A stretch of 10,132 bases of DNA from an uncultured Eubacteriales bacterium (GTDB lineage: Bacteria; Bacillota; Clostridia; Monoglobales; Monoglobaceae): NCBI GenBank assembly GCA_900542675.1, contig UQOT01000072.1:1-10132 (forward strand), written 5' to 3'. A model generated the notes under the pieces. That model was not told the origin of the DNA, made no database searches, and saw nothing but the letters and a program-made list of their open reading frames with translations. Below, in pieces: positions 1-6,374 of the stretch. The translations under genes were made by a program, and so were the position numbers. The number at the start of each line of letters is the position of its first letter. Position 1 is the stretch's first letter.

Positions 1-1
1 G

Positions 2-862
2 TTGATATGTGGTTTACAAGAGCCTACATCTGGCGACTATGTTCTTTATGGCAAAAAGCACATAGATAAGGACATTACAAAATCTCGTCGCAGAATGGGA
101 GCAATCGTAGAAACACCGTCAATTTATGTTGATTTAACAGCGTATGAAAATTTAAAGGAGCAATACAAAGTATTAGGTATTCCCTCTGATGATGGAATTT
201 CCGAAATATTAAAATTAGTTGGTCTTGAAAATACGGGAAATAAAAAAACAAAAAATTTTTCTCTTGGTATGCGTCAAAGACTAGGTATTGCGGTTGCTCT
301 TGCAGGTTCGCCAGATTTTCTCGTTCTTGATGAGCCAGTCAATGGACTTGACCCACAAGGAATTAAAGAAATTAGGGAATTGATCTTGAAGCTCAATCAA
401 GAACATGGAATTACCGTTTTGATTTCTAGTCATATATTAGACGAGCTATCAAAACTGGCAACATACTATGGCTTTATTGACAATGGTAAAATGATAAAAC
501 AGATTAGCTCTATTGAATTGGAAAGTAAATGCCGAAAATGTACTCATTTAAAAGTATCAAGCACAAAAACCCTTGCTTATGTTTTAGACACTATGAACAT
601 TGAATATAAAATACTTTCTAATACAGAAGCGGATATTTTTGAAAAAGTTAAGGAAATTACAGTTGACCAGCTCGGTGCTGACGAAGGCGACGTTACACTT
701 GAAGCTTCGTTCATCGACGATCTCGACGCTGACTCTCTCGATATCGTTGAGCTTATGATGGCGCTTGAAGAGGAATTCGACATCGAAATCCCCGACGAGG
801 ATGCTGAGAAGATTTCAACGGTAAACGATGCAGTTGAGTATATTAAGGAGCACCAGGCGTAA
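2..862 (+). CDS. ABC transporter ATPase (BcrA/lantibiotic-immunity type), 5'-partial, fused in frame to acyl carrier protein
   Basis: The frame is open to the left edge, so the TTG at 2 is probably internal and the Walker A loop lies outside the window. Residues 1-213 are the remainder of an ABC ATPase that would power export of bacitracin- or lantibiotic-like peptides at the membrane. The Q-loop region (AIVETPSIY, 34-42) has Glu in place of Gln, as is common in the BcrA group. The signature is FSLGMRQR (86-93), Walker B with the D-loop is FLVLDEPVNGLD (106-117), and the H-loop is SSHILDEL (142-149). The family normally continues for several dozen more residues, but here the sequence switches at about residue 212-214 to a full acyl carrier protein. 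The ABC part is visibly more A+T-rich than all downstream genes, which suggests a foreign origin or another contig. No permease gene follows. The ATPase assignment is firm; whether the fusion is a real protein is doubtful. Confidence 0.8.
   Translation: MICGLQEPTSGDYVLYGKKHIDKDITKSRRRMGAIVETPSIYVDLTAYENLKEQYKVLGIPSDDGISEILKLVGLENTGNKKTKNFSLGMRQRLGIAVALAGSPDFLVLDEPVNGLDPQGIKEIRELILKLNQEHGITVLISSHILDELSKLATYYGFIDNGKMIKQISSIELESKCRKCTHLKVSSTKTLAYVLDTMNIEYKILSNTEADIFEKVKEITVDQLGADEGDVTLEASFIDDLDADSLDIVELMMALEEEFDIEIPDEDAEKISTVNDAVEYIKEHQA
635..862 (+). CDS. acpP: Acyl carrier protein (start codon lost or replaced at the junction)
   Basis: About 74 residues match a complete type II acyl carrier protein, the cytoplasmic carrier that holds fatty acyl intermediates on a 4'-phosphopantetheine arm. 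The attachment serine lies in the DADSLD motif (Ser at 734-736), followed by the helix II sequence IVELMMALEEEF and the usual acidic body ending in EYIKEHQA. Family members typically begin M-F-E-K-V-K. Here the codon before Phe is ATT at 635-637 rather than ATG, and no ribosome site precedes it, so the domain can only be read as the tail of the ABC frame or from a poor ATT start. It sits upstream of fabF in the usual order, but fabD and fabG, which often precede acpP, are replaced by the ABC gene. Since ACP is essential, either the fusion works, another copy exists, or the junction is an artefact. Confidence 0.85.
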   Translation: MFEKVKEITVDQLGADEGDVTLEASFIDDLDADSLDIVELMMALEEEFDIEIPDEDAEKISTVNDAVEYIKEHQA

Positions 863-881
863 TATAAACGCAAATTAAGCT

Positions 882-917
882 TTATGCCGCCGCGGACGGA
901 TTTTCGCGGCGGCATAA
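882..917. repeat. Perfect 13-bp inverted repeat (hairpin) after acpP
   Basis: Arms 882-894 and 905-917 are perfectly complementary around a 10-base loop. The stem is G+C-rich (GCCGCCGCG core) and lies 20 bases after the acpP stop. No T-run follows on the plus strand, so it is not a canonical intrinsic terminator. It may stabilise the acpP mRNA 3' end or uncouple acpP from fabF expression. Confidence 0.6.
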
Positions 918-982
918 GCGAACAGTTATACGGAGATTTACGCCCCGTAAGCCGATAAGGTAAAGGTGAGCGTAAGTCTCTG

Positions 983-1030
983 TATAATTTATTTTAAGCT
1001 TATGGGCCGCCGCAGCGGCCGTTCAGGAGG
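983..1030 (+). promoter_or_regulatory. Leader of fabF: possible -10 box, small hairpin and strong ribosome site
   Basis: A TATAAT box lies at 983-988, but I see no convincing -35 at the right distance, so promoter status is weak. A GGCCGC-CGCA-GCGGCC hairpin (1005-1020) comes just before AGGAGG at 1025-1030, which is 6 bases from the fabF ATG. The hairpin ends 4 bases before the ribosome site and could affect its accessibility. A smaller TTACG-CCC-CGTAA hairpin sits upstream at 938-950. Confidence 0.4.
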
Positions 1031-1036
1031 ATAATT

Positions 1037-2275
1037 ATGAAAAGAGTGGTAATTACAGGTGTCGGCGGTGTTACGCCTGTCGGCACAGGCAGAGAGGAAA
1101 TTTGGAATAACATTAAAAACGGCGTTTCGGGCATCGGAACCATAACAAAGTTCGACCCGAAGGAATTTGCGTGTCACGTCGGAGCGGAAGTTAAAGACTT
1201 TGATGTTACAAAGTACATCGACAAGAAAGAAGCAAAGCGTATGGATAAGTTTGCGCAGTACGCGGTTGCGGGTGCAAAGCTTGCGATTGAGGACGCAAAA
1301 CTCGATATGGCGGCTGAGGAACCGACAAGAGTAGGCGTTATGATTGGCTCGGGTATCGGAGGTATTGATACGCTCTGTGAGCAGCACAAGCGTATGCTTG
1401 ACAAGGGACCGGGCAAGGTTTCACCGTTTATGATTCCTATGATGATTTCAAATATGGCGGTGGGTCAGGTCGCTATTACGTTTAATTGCAAGGGCGTTAA
1501 TCTTACAACAGTTTCGGCGTGTGCTTCGGGTACTGATGCTGTAGGTCAGGCGCTTTTGGCTATCCGCCGCGGCGATGCAGACGTGATTTTGGCGGGCGGT
1601 ACAGAGGCGACGATTAACGAGCTTGCGCTTGCGGGATTTTCGTCGATGAAGGCGCTGACTACAAGAAACGATATTCCCGATAAGGCGTGCTCGCCGTTTG
1701 ACGCAAAGCGCGACGGATTTATTATGGGCGAGGGCAGCGGTATACTCGTGCTCGAGAGCCTTGACCACGCTAAGGCGCGCGGCGCGGAGATTATTGCGGA
1801 GCTTATCGGCTACGGTTCGTCAAACGACGCGTACCATATGACTGCACCTGCCCCCGACGGTGAAGGCGGCGCAAGATGTATGGCGGCTGCCGTTAAGGAT
1901 GCGGGCATTAGTCCGGACGAGGTGGACTACATCAACGCACACGGCACATCTACGCCGTATAACGACAAGTATGAGACTGCGGCTATTAAGACGGTGTTCG
2001 GTGAGCACGCGTACAAGCTGGCAGTCAGCTCGACAAAGTCAATGACGGGTCATATGCTCGGTGCGGCAGGCGGTGTTGAGGGAATGATTACGGCTCTCGC
2101 CGTACACGATGATTTCCTCCCGCCGACAATCAATTATGAGACTCCCGACCCCGACTGTGACCTTGATTACGTACCTGTAAAGGGACGCAGAGCAAAGGTT
2201 GACTGCGCAGTATCAAATTCACTCGGCTTCGGCGGACACAACGCCTCGATTGTAATCAGAAAGTACAAGGATTAA
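1037..2275 (+). CDS. fabF: Beta-ketoacyl-ACP synthase II (FabF)
   Basis: This 412-residue protein is full length for FabF, the cytoplasmic condensing enzyme that joins malonyl-ACP to a growing acyl-ACP in type II fatty acid synthesis. The thiolase-fold features are all present: nucleophile Cys162 in TVSACASGTDA, His302 in NAHGTSTPYND, Lys334 and His339 in STKSMTGHMLGAAGG, and the C-terminal NSLGFGGHN loop with gating Phe398. The N-terminal strand VVITGVGGVTPVG is typical. The ATG at 1037 is fixed by AGGAGG 6 bases upstream. It lies downstream of the acyl carrier protein sequence and upstream of rnc, a conserved Firmicute order. Cys-His-His rather than Cys-His-Asn excludes FabH. FabF is favoured over FabB by length and loop motifs. 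Confidence 0.97.
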   Translation: MKRVVITGVGGVTPVGTGREEIWNNIKNGVSGIGTITKFDPKEFACHVGAEVKDFDVTKYIDKKEAKRMDKFAQYAVAGAKLAIEDAKLDMAAEEPTRVGVMIGSGIGGIDTLCEQHKRMLDKGPGKVSPFMIPMMISNMAVGQVAITFNCKGVNLTTVSACASGTDAVGQALLAIRRGDADVILAGGTEATINELALAGFSSMKALTTRNDIPDKACSPFDAKRDGFIMGEGSGILVLESLDHAKARGAEIIAELIGYGSSNDAYHMTAPAPDGEGGARCMAAAVKDAGISPDEVDYINAHGTSTPYNDKYETAAIKTVFGEHAYKLAVSSTKSMTGHMLGAAGGVEGMITALAVHDDFLPPTINYETPDPDCDLDYVPVKGRRAKVDCAVSNSLGFGGHNASIVIRKYKD

Positions 2276-2306
2276 TAAAATGGGAGGTGTGTCCTCCCAT
2301 TTTATT
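2274..2306 (+). terminator. Perfect hairpin between fabF and rnc, terminator or attenuator
   Basis: Arms 2274-2287 and 2293-2306 form 14 perfect base pairs around the loop TGTGT. The core is TGGGAGG/CCTCCCA, and the T-rich right arm supplies a short U-tract. The hairpin overlaps the fabF stop and ends only 20 bases before the rnc ATG. It fits an intrinsic terminator of fabF. Because no separate rnc promoter is visible in the remaining gap, partial readthrough into rnc is likely. Confidence 0.75.
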
Positions 2307-2326
2307 TGAATATCGGAGTAATATAA

Positions 2327-3001
2327 ATGAAATATGACTATGAATTTAAAGACAAAAGCCTATTGAGGCTTGCGACAACGCATATTTCATATGCGAACGA
2401 CCATAATATCGAGAGTAATCAGAGACTTGAATTTTTGGGTGACAGCGTGCTTTCGTTCGTTGTCGCCGATTATATATATAAAGAATACAATAACGTCAAC
2501 GAGGGCGTTTTGACAGCGATAAGGGCTAACGCGGTGTGCGAAAAGACGCTTGCGATAGCCGCGCGTAATTTGGGGCTCGGCAATGATTTGATTTTCGGAC
2601 GCTCTGAGCGTATGTCGGGCGGTAAGGATAAGGACTCTGTACTCGCCGATACGTATGAATCGGTACTTGCGGCAATTTTCTTAGACGGCGGCATCAAGCC
2701 CGCACGCGATTTTGTGATGGACACAATTGGCAGTATGATAGGCGACACATCGTATGTCGAGCTTGAAAATTACAAGTCGGAGATACAGAGCTATTACCAA
2801 AAGCGCGACAGGAACCGTGAGGTTGTGACATATAACCTGATTGAAAAAATAGGTCCCGACCACAATCCGTTGTTTAAGGTTGAGGCAGTGTATGACGGCA
2901 AGGTCATAGGCAAGGGTGAGGGCAAAAATCGCAAATCCGCCGAACAGGTGGCAGCGAAGCACGCTCTTCAAAGAGTCGGGCTCGTAAAAGCGGATAAATA
3001 G
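2327..3001 (+). CDS. rnc: Ribonuclease III
   Basis: This is a 224-residue double-strand-specific endoribonuclease that processes rRNA precursors and structured mRNAs in the cytoplasm as a homodimer. The N-terminal RIIID domain carries the signature NQRLEFLGDSVLSFVVADY (31-49), with metal-binding Glu35 and Asp39, and the second motif DTYESVLAAIFLDGG with Asp108 and Glu111. A double-stranded-RNA-binding domain occupies about 148-218 and ends in the characteristic NRKSAEQVAAKHALQ helix. Length and domain order are normal for the family. The ATG at 2327 has a GGAG at 2315-2318, 8 bases upstream. The following gene starts 5 bases after its stop, suggesting co-transcription. The usual downstream smc and ftsY genes are absent here. 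Confidence 0.96.
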   Translation: MKYDYEFKDKSLLRLATTHISYANDHNIESNQRLEFLGDSVLSFVVADYIYKEYNNVNEGVLTAIRANAVCEKTLAIAARNLGLGNDLIFGRSERMSGGKDKDSVLADTYESVLAAIFLDGGIKPARDFVMDTIGSMIGDTSYVELENYKSEIQSYYQKRDRNREVVTYNLIEKIGPDHNPLFKVEAVYDGKVIGKGEGKNRKSAEQVAAKHALQRVGLVKADK

Positions 3002-3006
3002 GCTAT

Positions 3007-4179
3007 ATGGTGAAGTATACTAATAAAGTCCGCCGTGCACAGCTTGGCACATCTGTTGGCTGTAATGATTTGTCGGCGACGTATTCGGTTGACGCGGCGA
3101 ACAACGCGGCGGTTAACAATACTTCGGGTCACGGCAAAATGGCGGAGCTTGCTCTGACACTCGCCGATAAGTTCCGCGGCAGACACGCCGAGAATGTGGG
3201 AGTTGCAAACGAAAAAGACGGAGCAGACAGATTGGTTGACGGCACTATGCTTCAGACCAAGTTCTACAGCAGCGGAAAGGGCTGTGTGGATGCTTGCTTT
3301 GCGGACAAGTCGAGCGGCGGAATGTACAGATATATAAATTCTGACGGTACGCCTATGCCGGTTGAAGTGCCGAAGGATATGTACGGCGACGCAGTCAGCA
3401 GATTTGCACAGAAAATATCTGACGGCAAGGTTCCGGGTGTTACCGAACCTGCCGATGCGGATAAGTATGTTAAGCAGAGTATACTGACATATGACAATGC
3501 GAAAAATTTGTGTTTACCTCTTACAAAGGAATCGCTCATCTATGATGCGGCGACAGGAATTGTTCATTGTTTTTTCGCGTTTGTTATAAGTACGGCGGCT
3601 GCTTTTATTTTTGCGCTTCAAAGGAAGAAGCCGAAGGGAAAAGCGGTGCTAAATGCATTTAAATCAGGCGCGAAGGTGTTCGGGCTCACATATCCTTGTC
3701 ATATATTAATGTCTCAGCTTGCGAGGACTGAGTTTTTCATTTCGCTAAGGTCTCTGATAGGTCTTGAGTCGGCGGCGGAGAGCGGCGGCAGGCTTTTAAG
3801 CTTGCCGGCTGAGGTGAATAACGGACTTAAAATTGCCGTGGGAGGTACAGCGGTTTCGGTTAAAGCGGCGGCGAAACAGTTTTCGAAAATACTTTGCGCC
3901 GGGTTTATAATGAATTCAGTTGCGCTTATATTTTTCGTTTTGCCGGATTTCGTAGGTATGCTGAGAGGGAAAATGAGCGCGCGTGAATTCGGATTGCGCG
4001 CTTTGGATTTGCTTATTGCGAGATTGTTTTCAACGCTTGCGCTTACATCGGCGGCAGTAATTACGGCGATGTTCAGTATTCCGCCCGTTTTAAATATCCC
4101 TATATGCCTTGCGGCGGCGTGTCTCGGAGGAGTGCATGGAAGAAGGCTCATACACAGGCGCAGAAAAAGGATGATATAA
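3007..4179 (+). CDS. Unrecognised membrane protein with a soluble N-terminal domain carrying an E...D...QxK pattern
   Basis: This is a 390-residue protein I cannot name. The first about 180 residues are soluble. They contain GHGKMAE (Glu47), then ADRLVDGTMLQTKFY with Asp74, Gln83 and Lys85, then a conserved-looking KVPGVTEPADADKYV segment (141-155). From memory, proteins with a similar 'D-x-V-x-G-x-x-x-QTKY ... EVPKD ... KVPGVTDP' layout occur in other bacteria as uncharacterised proteins. The E-D-QxK spacing recalls the Mrr-like version of the PD-(D/E)XK nuclease core, but this is inference. The C-terminal half holds hydrophobic segments near 186-204, 295-315 and 335-375 and ends in a basic tail (RRLIHRRRKR). 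The start is 5 bases after rnc with only a weak ribosome site, so translation is probably coupled to rnc. The next small gene starts immediately after its stop. Confidence 0.6.
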   Translation: MVKYTNKVRRAQLGTSVGCNDLSATYSVDAANNAAVNNTSGHGKMAELALTLADKFRGRHAENVGVANEKDGADRLVDGTMLQTKFYSSGKGCVDACFADKSSGGMYRYINSDGTPMPVEVPKDMYGDAVSRFAQKISDGKVPGVTEPADADKYVKQSILTYDNAKNLCLPLTKESLIYDAATGIVHCFFAFVISTAAAFIFALQRKKPKGKAVLNAFKSGAKVFGLTYPCHILMSQLARTEFFISLRSLIGLESAAESGGRLLSLPAEVNNGLKIAVGGTAVSVKAAAKQFSKILCAGFIMNSVALIFFVLPDFVGMLRGKMSAREFGLRALDLLIARLFSTLALTSAAVITAMFSIPPVLNIPICLAAACLGGVHGRRLIHRRRKRMI

Positions 4180-4359
4180 ATGACAAATTCAAATTGTGAG
4201 GAATGTGTAAATTACGAATACGATGAGGATTACGAGGAATACGTCTGTCTTGCCAATCTTGATGAGGATGATATGGCGCGGCTTTTATCCGGTAATTTTA
4301 AGGATTGCCCGTTCTACCGTCCGGGTGACGAATACTCAATTGTGAGAAAGCAGAATTGA
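4180..4359 (+). CDS. Small Cys-containing acidic protein, resembling DUF6472-type clostridial proteins
   Basis: A 59-residue reading frame begins with ATG at the base right after the preceding stop codon. It has an AGG ribosome-site remnant 9 bases upstream and ends in TGA. The protein is strongly acidic in its first half (DEDYEEY, NLDEDDMARLL). Cysteines lie at 6, 9, 23 and 43 in a C-x2-C ... C ... C order that could bind a metal such as zinc. The tail CPFYRPGDEYSIVRKQN looks conserved; I recall similar small proteins from Clostridia assigned to DUF6472, which have no known function. Codon composition matches its neighbours, and the adjacency on both sides supports a real gene. It lies 39 bases before hslO. 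Confidence 0.72.
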   Translation: MTNSNCEECVNYEYDEDYEEYVCLANLDEDDMARLLSGNFKDCPFYRPGDEYSIVRKQN

Positions 4360-4398
4360 GTAGATTGGCATATATACACATTTAAGCAGGAGGAGAAT

Positions 4399-5277
4399 AT
4401 GGCAGATAAACTTTTAAAGGCAATAACCAAAGATGGGTTTTTAAGGATATACGCACTTGATGCGACAGAAACGGTTGAGACTGCGAGGAAATATCACGGT
4501 CTTTCCCCGGTGTGCAGCGCAGCGCTCGGCAGGCTTATGTCGGCGGGGCTTATGATGAGCGGAATGCTCAAGGGCGACGACCCGACGCTGACGCTTCAAA
4601 TAAAGGGCGACGGACCCATCGGTATGATTGTATCGGTCTCAGACTCAAAGGGCAATGTCAAGGGCTACTGCTCAAATCCGCTCGCCGATGTACCGCTTAA
4701 AGAGAACGGCAAGCTGGACGTCGGCGGCGCGATAGGCGGCGGTATGCTCGGCGTTATAAAGGACTTAAAGATGCGAGAACCGTATATCGGCCAGGTGCCG
4801 CTTCAGACTGGTGAGATAGGCGATGATATTGCGTATTATTATATGCAGTCGGAGCAGACCCCGAGCGTTGTTGCTCTCGGAGTTTTGGTAGACCGCGACT
4901 ATTCAATAAAGTGCGCGGGCGGCTATATAATTCAGGTAATGCCCGAGTGCGACGAAAAGACGCTCTCGCGCCTTGAGAATTCAATCGGCGGGCTTATGCC
5001 CGTGACAGAAATGTTAAGCCGTGGAATGAATGTGCGTGATATTATAGATTACGTAATGCTCGGCTTTGAAACCGAGGTTTTGGAGGAGAGCGATGTGCGC
5101 TATCACTGCGACTGTTCGTACGAGCGTATGGAGCGCGCGATGATTTCGCTCGGCAAGGAGCAGATAGACGAGATTATAAACGACACGGGCGAAGCAGAGA
5201 TATGCTGTCATTTTTGCGACAGAAAGTACAAATTTGACACTGAAAAACTGCTTAAGCTTAGGAATATTGCGAAATAA
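4399..5277 (+). CDS. hslO: Redox-regulated chaperone Hsp33
   Basis: This is a 292-residue cytoplasmic holdase that is switched on by oxidation and protects unfolding proteins under oxidative and heat stress. The N-terminal core shows typical Hsp33 features, including TARKYHGLSPVCSAALGRL and the LTLQIKGDGPIGMIV strand pair. The C-terminal redox switch is complete: C-x-C (Cys237, Cys239) and C-x2-C (Cys270, Cys273), which bind zinc when reduced. An extra Cys269 precedes the second pair. Length is normal. The ATG at 4399 is set by AGGAGG at 4388-4393, 5 bases upstream. No strong promoter is visible in the short gap before it, so it may share a transcript with the upstream small gene. Confidence 0.96.
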   Translation: MADKLLKAITKDGFLRIYALDATETVETARKYHGLSPVCSAALGRLMSAGLMMSGMLKGDDPTLTLQIKGDGPIGMIVSVSDSKGNVKGYCSNPLADVPLKENGKLDVGGAIGGGMLGVIKDLKMREPYIGQVPLQTGEIGDDIAYYYMQSEQTPSVVALGVLVDRDYSIKCAGGYIIQVMPECDEKTLSRLENSIGGLMPVTEMLSRGMNVRDIIDYVMLGFETEVLEESDVRYHCDCSYERMERAMISLGKEQIDEIINDTGEAEICCHFCDRKYKFDTEKLLKLRNIAK

Positions 5278-5292
5278 AATATAACAAAATAA

Positions 5293-5321
5293 TTGACATT
5301 GATTTTTGCTTGTGGTATAAT
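5293..5321 (+). promoter_or_regulatory. Consensus sigma-A promoter of the SDR dehydrogenase gene
   Basis: A perfect -35 TTGACA (5293-5298) and a perfect -10 TATAAT (5316-5321) are separated by exactly 17 bases. The -10 is also preceded by TGG, giving an extended -10. This is the strongest promoter in the window. Transcription should start near 5328, leaving a leader of about 55 bases. Confidence 0.9.
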
Positions 5322-5336
5322 TTGCTTAAAGAAGTG

Positions 5337-5352
5337 TGTAAGTTATTTTACA
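5337..5352. promoter_or_regulatory. Candidate operator, TGTAA-N6-TTACA inverted repeat
   Basis: A perfect 5-base inverted repeat with a 6-base spacer lies about 10-25 bases downstream of the predicted transcription start of the SDR gene. This is a usual place for repressor roadblock. It is A+T-rich and resembles neither the CcpA cre consensus (no central CG) nor a terminator. The arms are short, so chance is possible. Confidence 0.4.
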
Positions 5353-5382
5353 TATAAAAAAGATTATTAGGAGGTTTTTGAG

Positions 5383-6183
5383 ATGGACTATTTAAAGAAT
5401 TTTAGTTTAGACGGCAAAATTGCTCTTATCACGGGCGCGTCTTACGGCATCGGCTACGGTATCGCTAAGGCTTTTGCGGGCGTTGGCGCAAAGATTGTTT
5501 TCTGTGATATTAAGCAGGAATTTGTTGACAAGGGTCTTGCTTCGTATGAGGCTGACGGTATTGACGCAAAGGGCTATGTCTGCGATGTAACAAACGAAGA
5601 TATGGTTCAGGAAATGGTTAAGAAAATTGAAGCCGAAGTCGGCGTTATTGATATCCTCGTTAACAATGCGGGTATTATTAAGAGAATTCCGATGTGCGAT
5701 ATGACAGCTGATGAATTCAGACAGGTTATTGACGTTGACTTAAACGCTCCGTTCATCGTATCAAAGGCCGTTATTCCCTCGATGATTAAGAAGGGTCACG
5801 GAAAGATTATTAACATCTGCTCGATGATGAGTGAGCTCGGCCGCGAGACTGTATCCGCATACGCTGCGGCAAAGGGCGGTCTTAAGATGCTGACGAGAAA
5901 TATCTGCTCTGAGTACGGCGCAAATAATATCCAGTGCAACGGCATAGGCCCCGGATATATCGCAACTCCGCAGACAGCTCCGCTTCGTGAGAAGCAGGCA
6001 GATGGCTCGAGACATCCGTTTGACCAGTTTATCTGTGGCAGAACACCTGCAGGCAGATGGCTCAACCCCGATGAGCTCGGCGGTCCCGCTGTATTCCTCG
6101 CATCAGACGCGTCGAACGCAGTTAACGGCCACATTCTCTACGTAGACGGCGGTATCCTCGCCTACATCGGCAAGCAGCCGTAA
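5383..6183 (+). CDS. Short-chain dehydrogenase/reductase, gluconate 5-dehydrogenase (Gno/IdnO) type
   Basis: A 266-residue classical SDR, probably NAD-dependent, most like the enzymes that interconvert gluconate and 5-ketogluconate or related sugar acids. It has the cofactor loop TGASYGIG (17-24), Asp42 after strand 2 favouring NAD over NADP, and NNAG at 94-97. The catalytic tetrad is Asn121, Ser147, Tyr160 and Lys164 (SAYAAAKGG). It ends with the typical DASNAVNGHILYVDGG strand. The long insert with ATPQTAPLREKQADGSRHPFDQFICGRTP-like content is characteristic of the gluconate 5-dehydrogenase group rather than FabG. The start is set by AGGAGG at 5369-5374, 8 bases upstream. It appears monocistronic, with its own promoter and terminators. 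Codon use is biased toward frequent codons, consistent with good expression. Substrate is inferred, not shown. Confidence 0.88.
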   Translation: MDYLKNFSLDGKIALITGASYGIGYGIAKAFAGVGAKIVFCDIKQEFVDKGLASYEADGIDAKGYVCDVTNEDMVQEMVKKIEAEVGVIDILVNNAGIIKRIPMCDMTADEFRQVIDVDLNAPFIVSKAVIPSMIKKGHGKIINICSMMSELGRETVSAYAAAKGGLKMLTRNICSEYGANNIQCNGIGPGYIATPQTAPLREKQADGSRHPFDQFICGRTPAGRWLNPDELGGPAVFLASDASNAVNGHILYVDGGILAYIGKQP

Positions 6184-6186
6184 AGA

Positions 6187-6211
6187 AAATCGGACGTCAA
6201 GCGTCTGATTT
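6187..6211 (+). terminator. First hairpin after the SDR gene
   Basis: Arms 6187-6196 and 6202-6211 pair over 10 positions (one G-T) around a 5-base loop, 3 bases after the stop codon. The right arm ends in TTT but no longer T-run follows, so it is probably an mRNA-end stabiliser or an accessory to the stronger hairpin downstream. Confidence 0.5.
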
Positions 6212-6235
6212 GAAAGAATTATTTAGTAAATTCCG

Positions 6236-6268
6236 AGGGGCTGTTCTTAACAGCCCCTTTGTTGTGTT
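6236..6268 (+). terminator. Intrinsic terminator of the SDR gene
   Basis: The stem GGGGCTGTT/AACAGCCCC (6237-6245 and 6249-6257), extended by one A-T pair, has a 3-base loop and is followed by TTTGTTGTGTT. This is a classic rho-independent terminator. Confidence 0.88.
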
Positions 6269-6275
6269 AAAATAA

Positions 6276-6370
6276 TATAATTTAAAAAATATGCAACTTT
6301 TTTTGTGTTTCTGCGTCTAACGCAGTGTAAGCAAAAAACAGCATAGGCTGAATACTTGATTTCAGGAGGT
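6276..6370 (+). promoter_or_regulatory. Leader of the copper-amine-oxidase-N-like gene
   Basis: A TATAAT (6276-6281) sits just after the upstream terminator, but no good -35 lies 16-18 bases before it. A small CTGCGT-CTA-ACGCAG hairpin follows at 6311-6325, with a T-run before it and an A-run after it. A strong ribosome site, AGGAGGT (6364-6370), stands 4 bases before the ATG. Promoter status is tentative; the ribosome site is secure. Confidence 0.4.
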
Positions 6371-6374
6371 CAAT

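Noticed and set aside
577..915. Minus-strand frame of 112 codons over the acyl carrier protein
   Set aside because: It is antisense to a clear acyl carrier protein, has low-complexity Ser-rich content caused by the opposite strand, and has no ribosome site.
3714..4151. Minus-strand frame of 145 codons within the membrane-protein gene
   Set aside because: It is a shadow of the G+C-rich codon pattern of the plus-strand gene, without a start signal.
5383..6183. Calling the SDR gene fabG because of the nearby fatty acid genes
   Set aside because: It has its own promoter far from acpP-fabF, an Asp after strand 2 suited to NAD, and the longer substrate-loop insert of gluconate 5-dehydrogenases.
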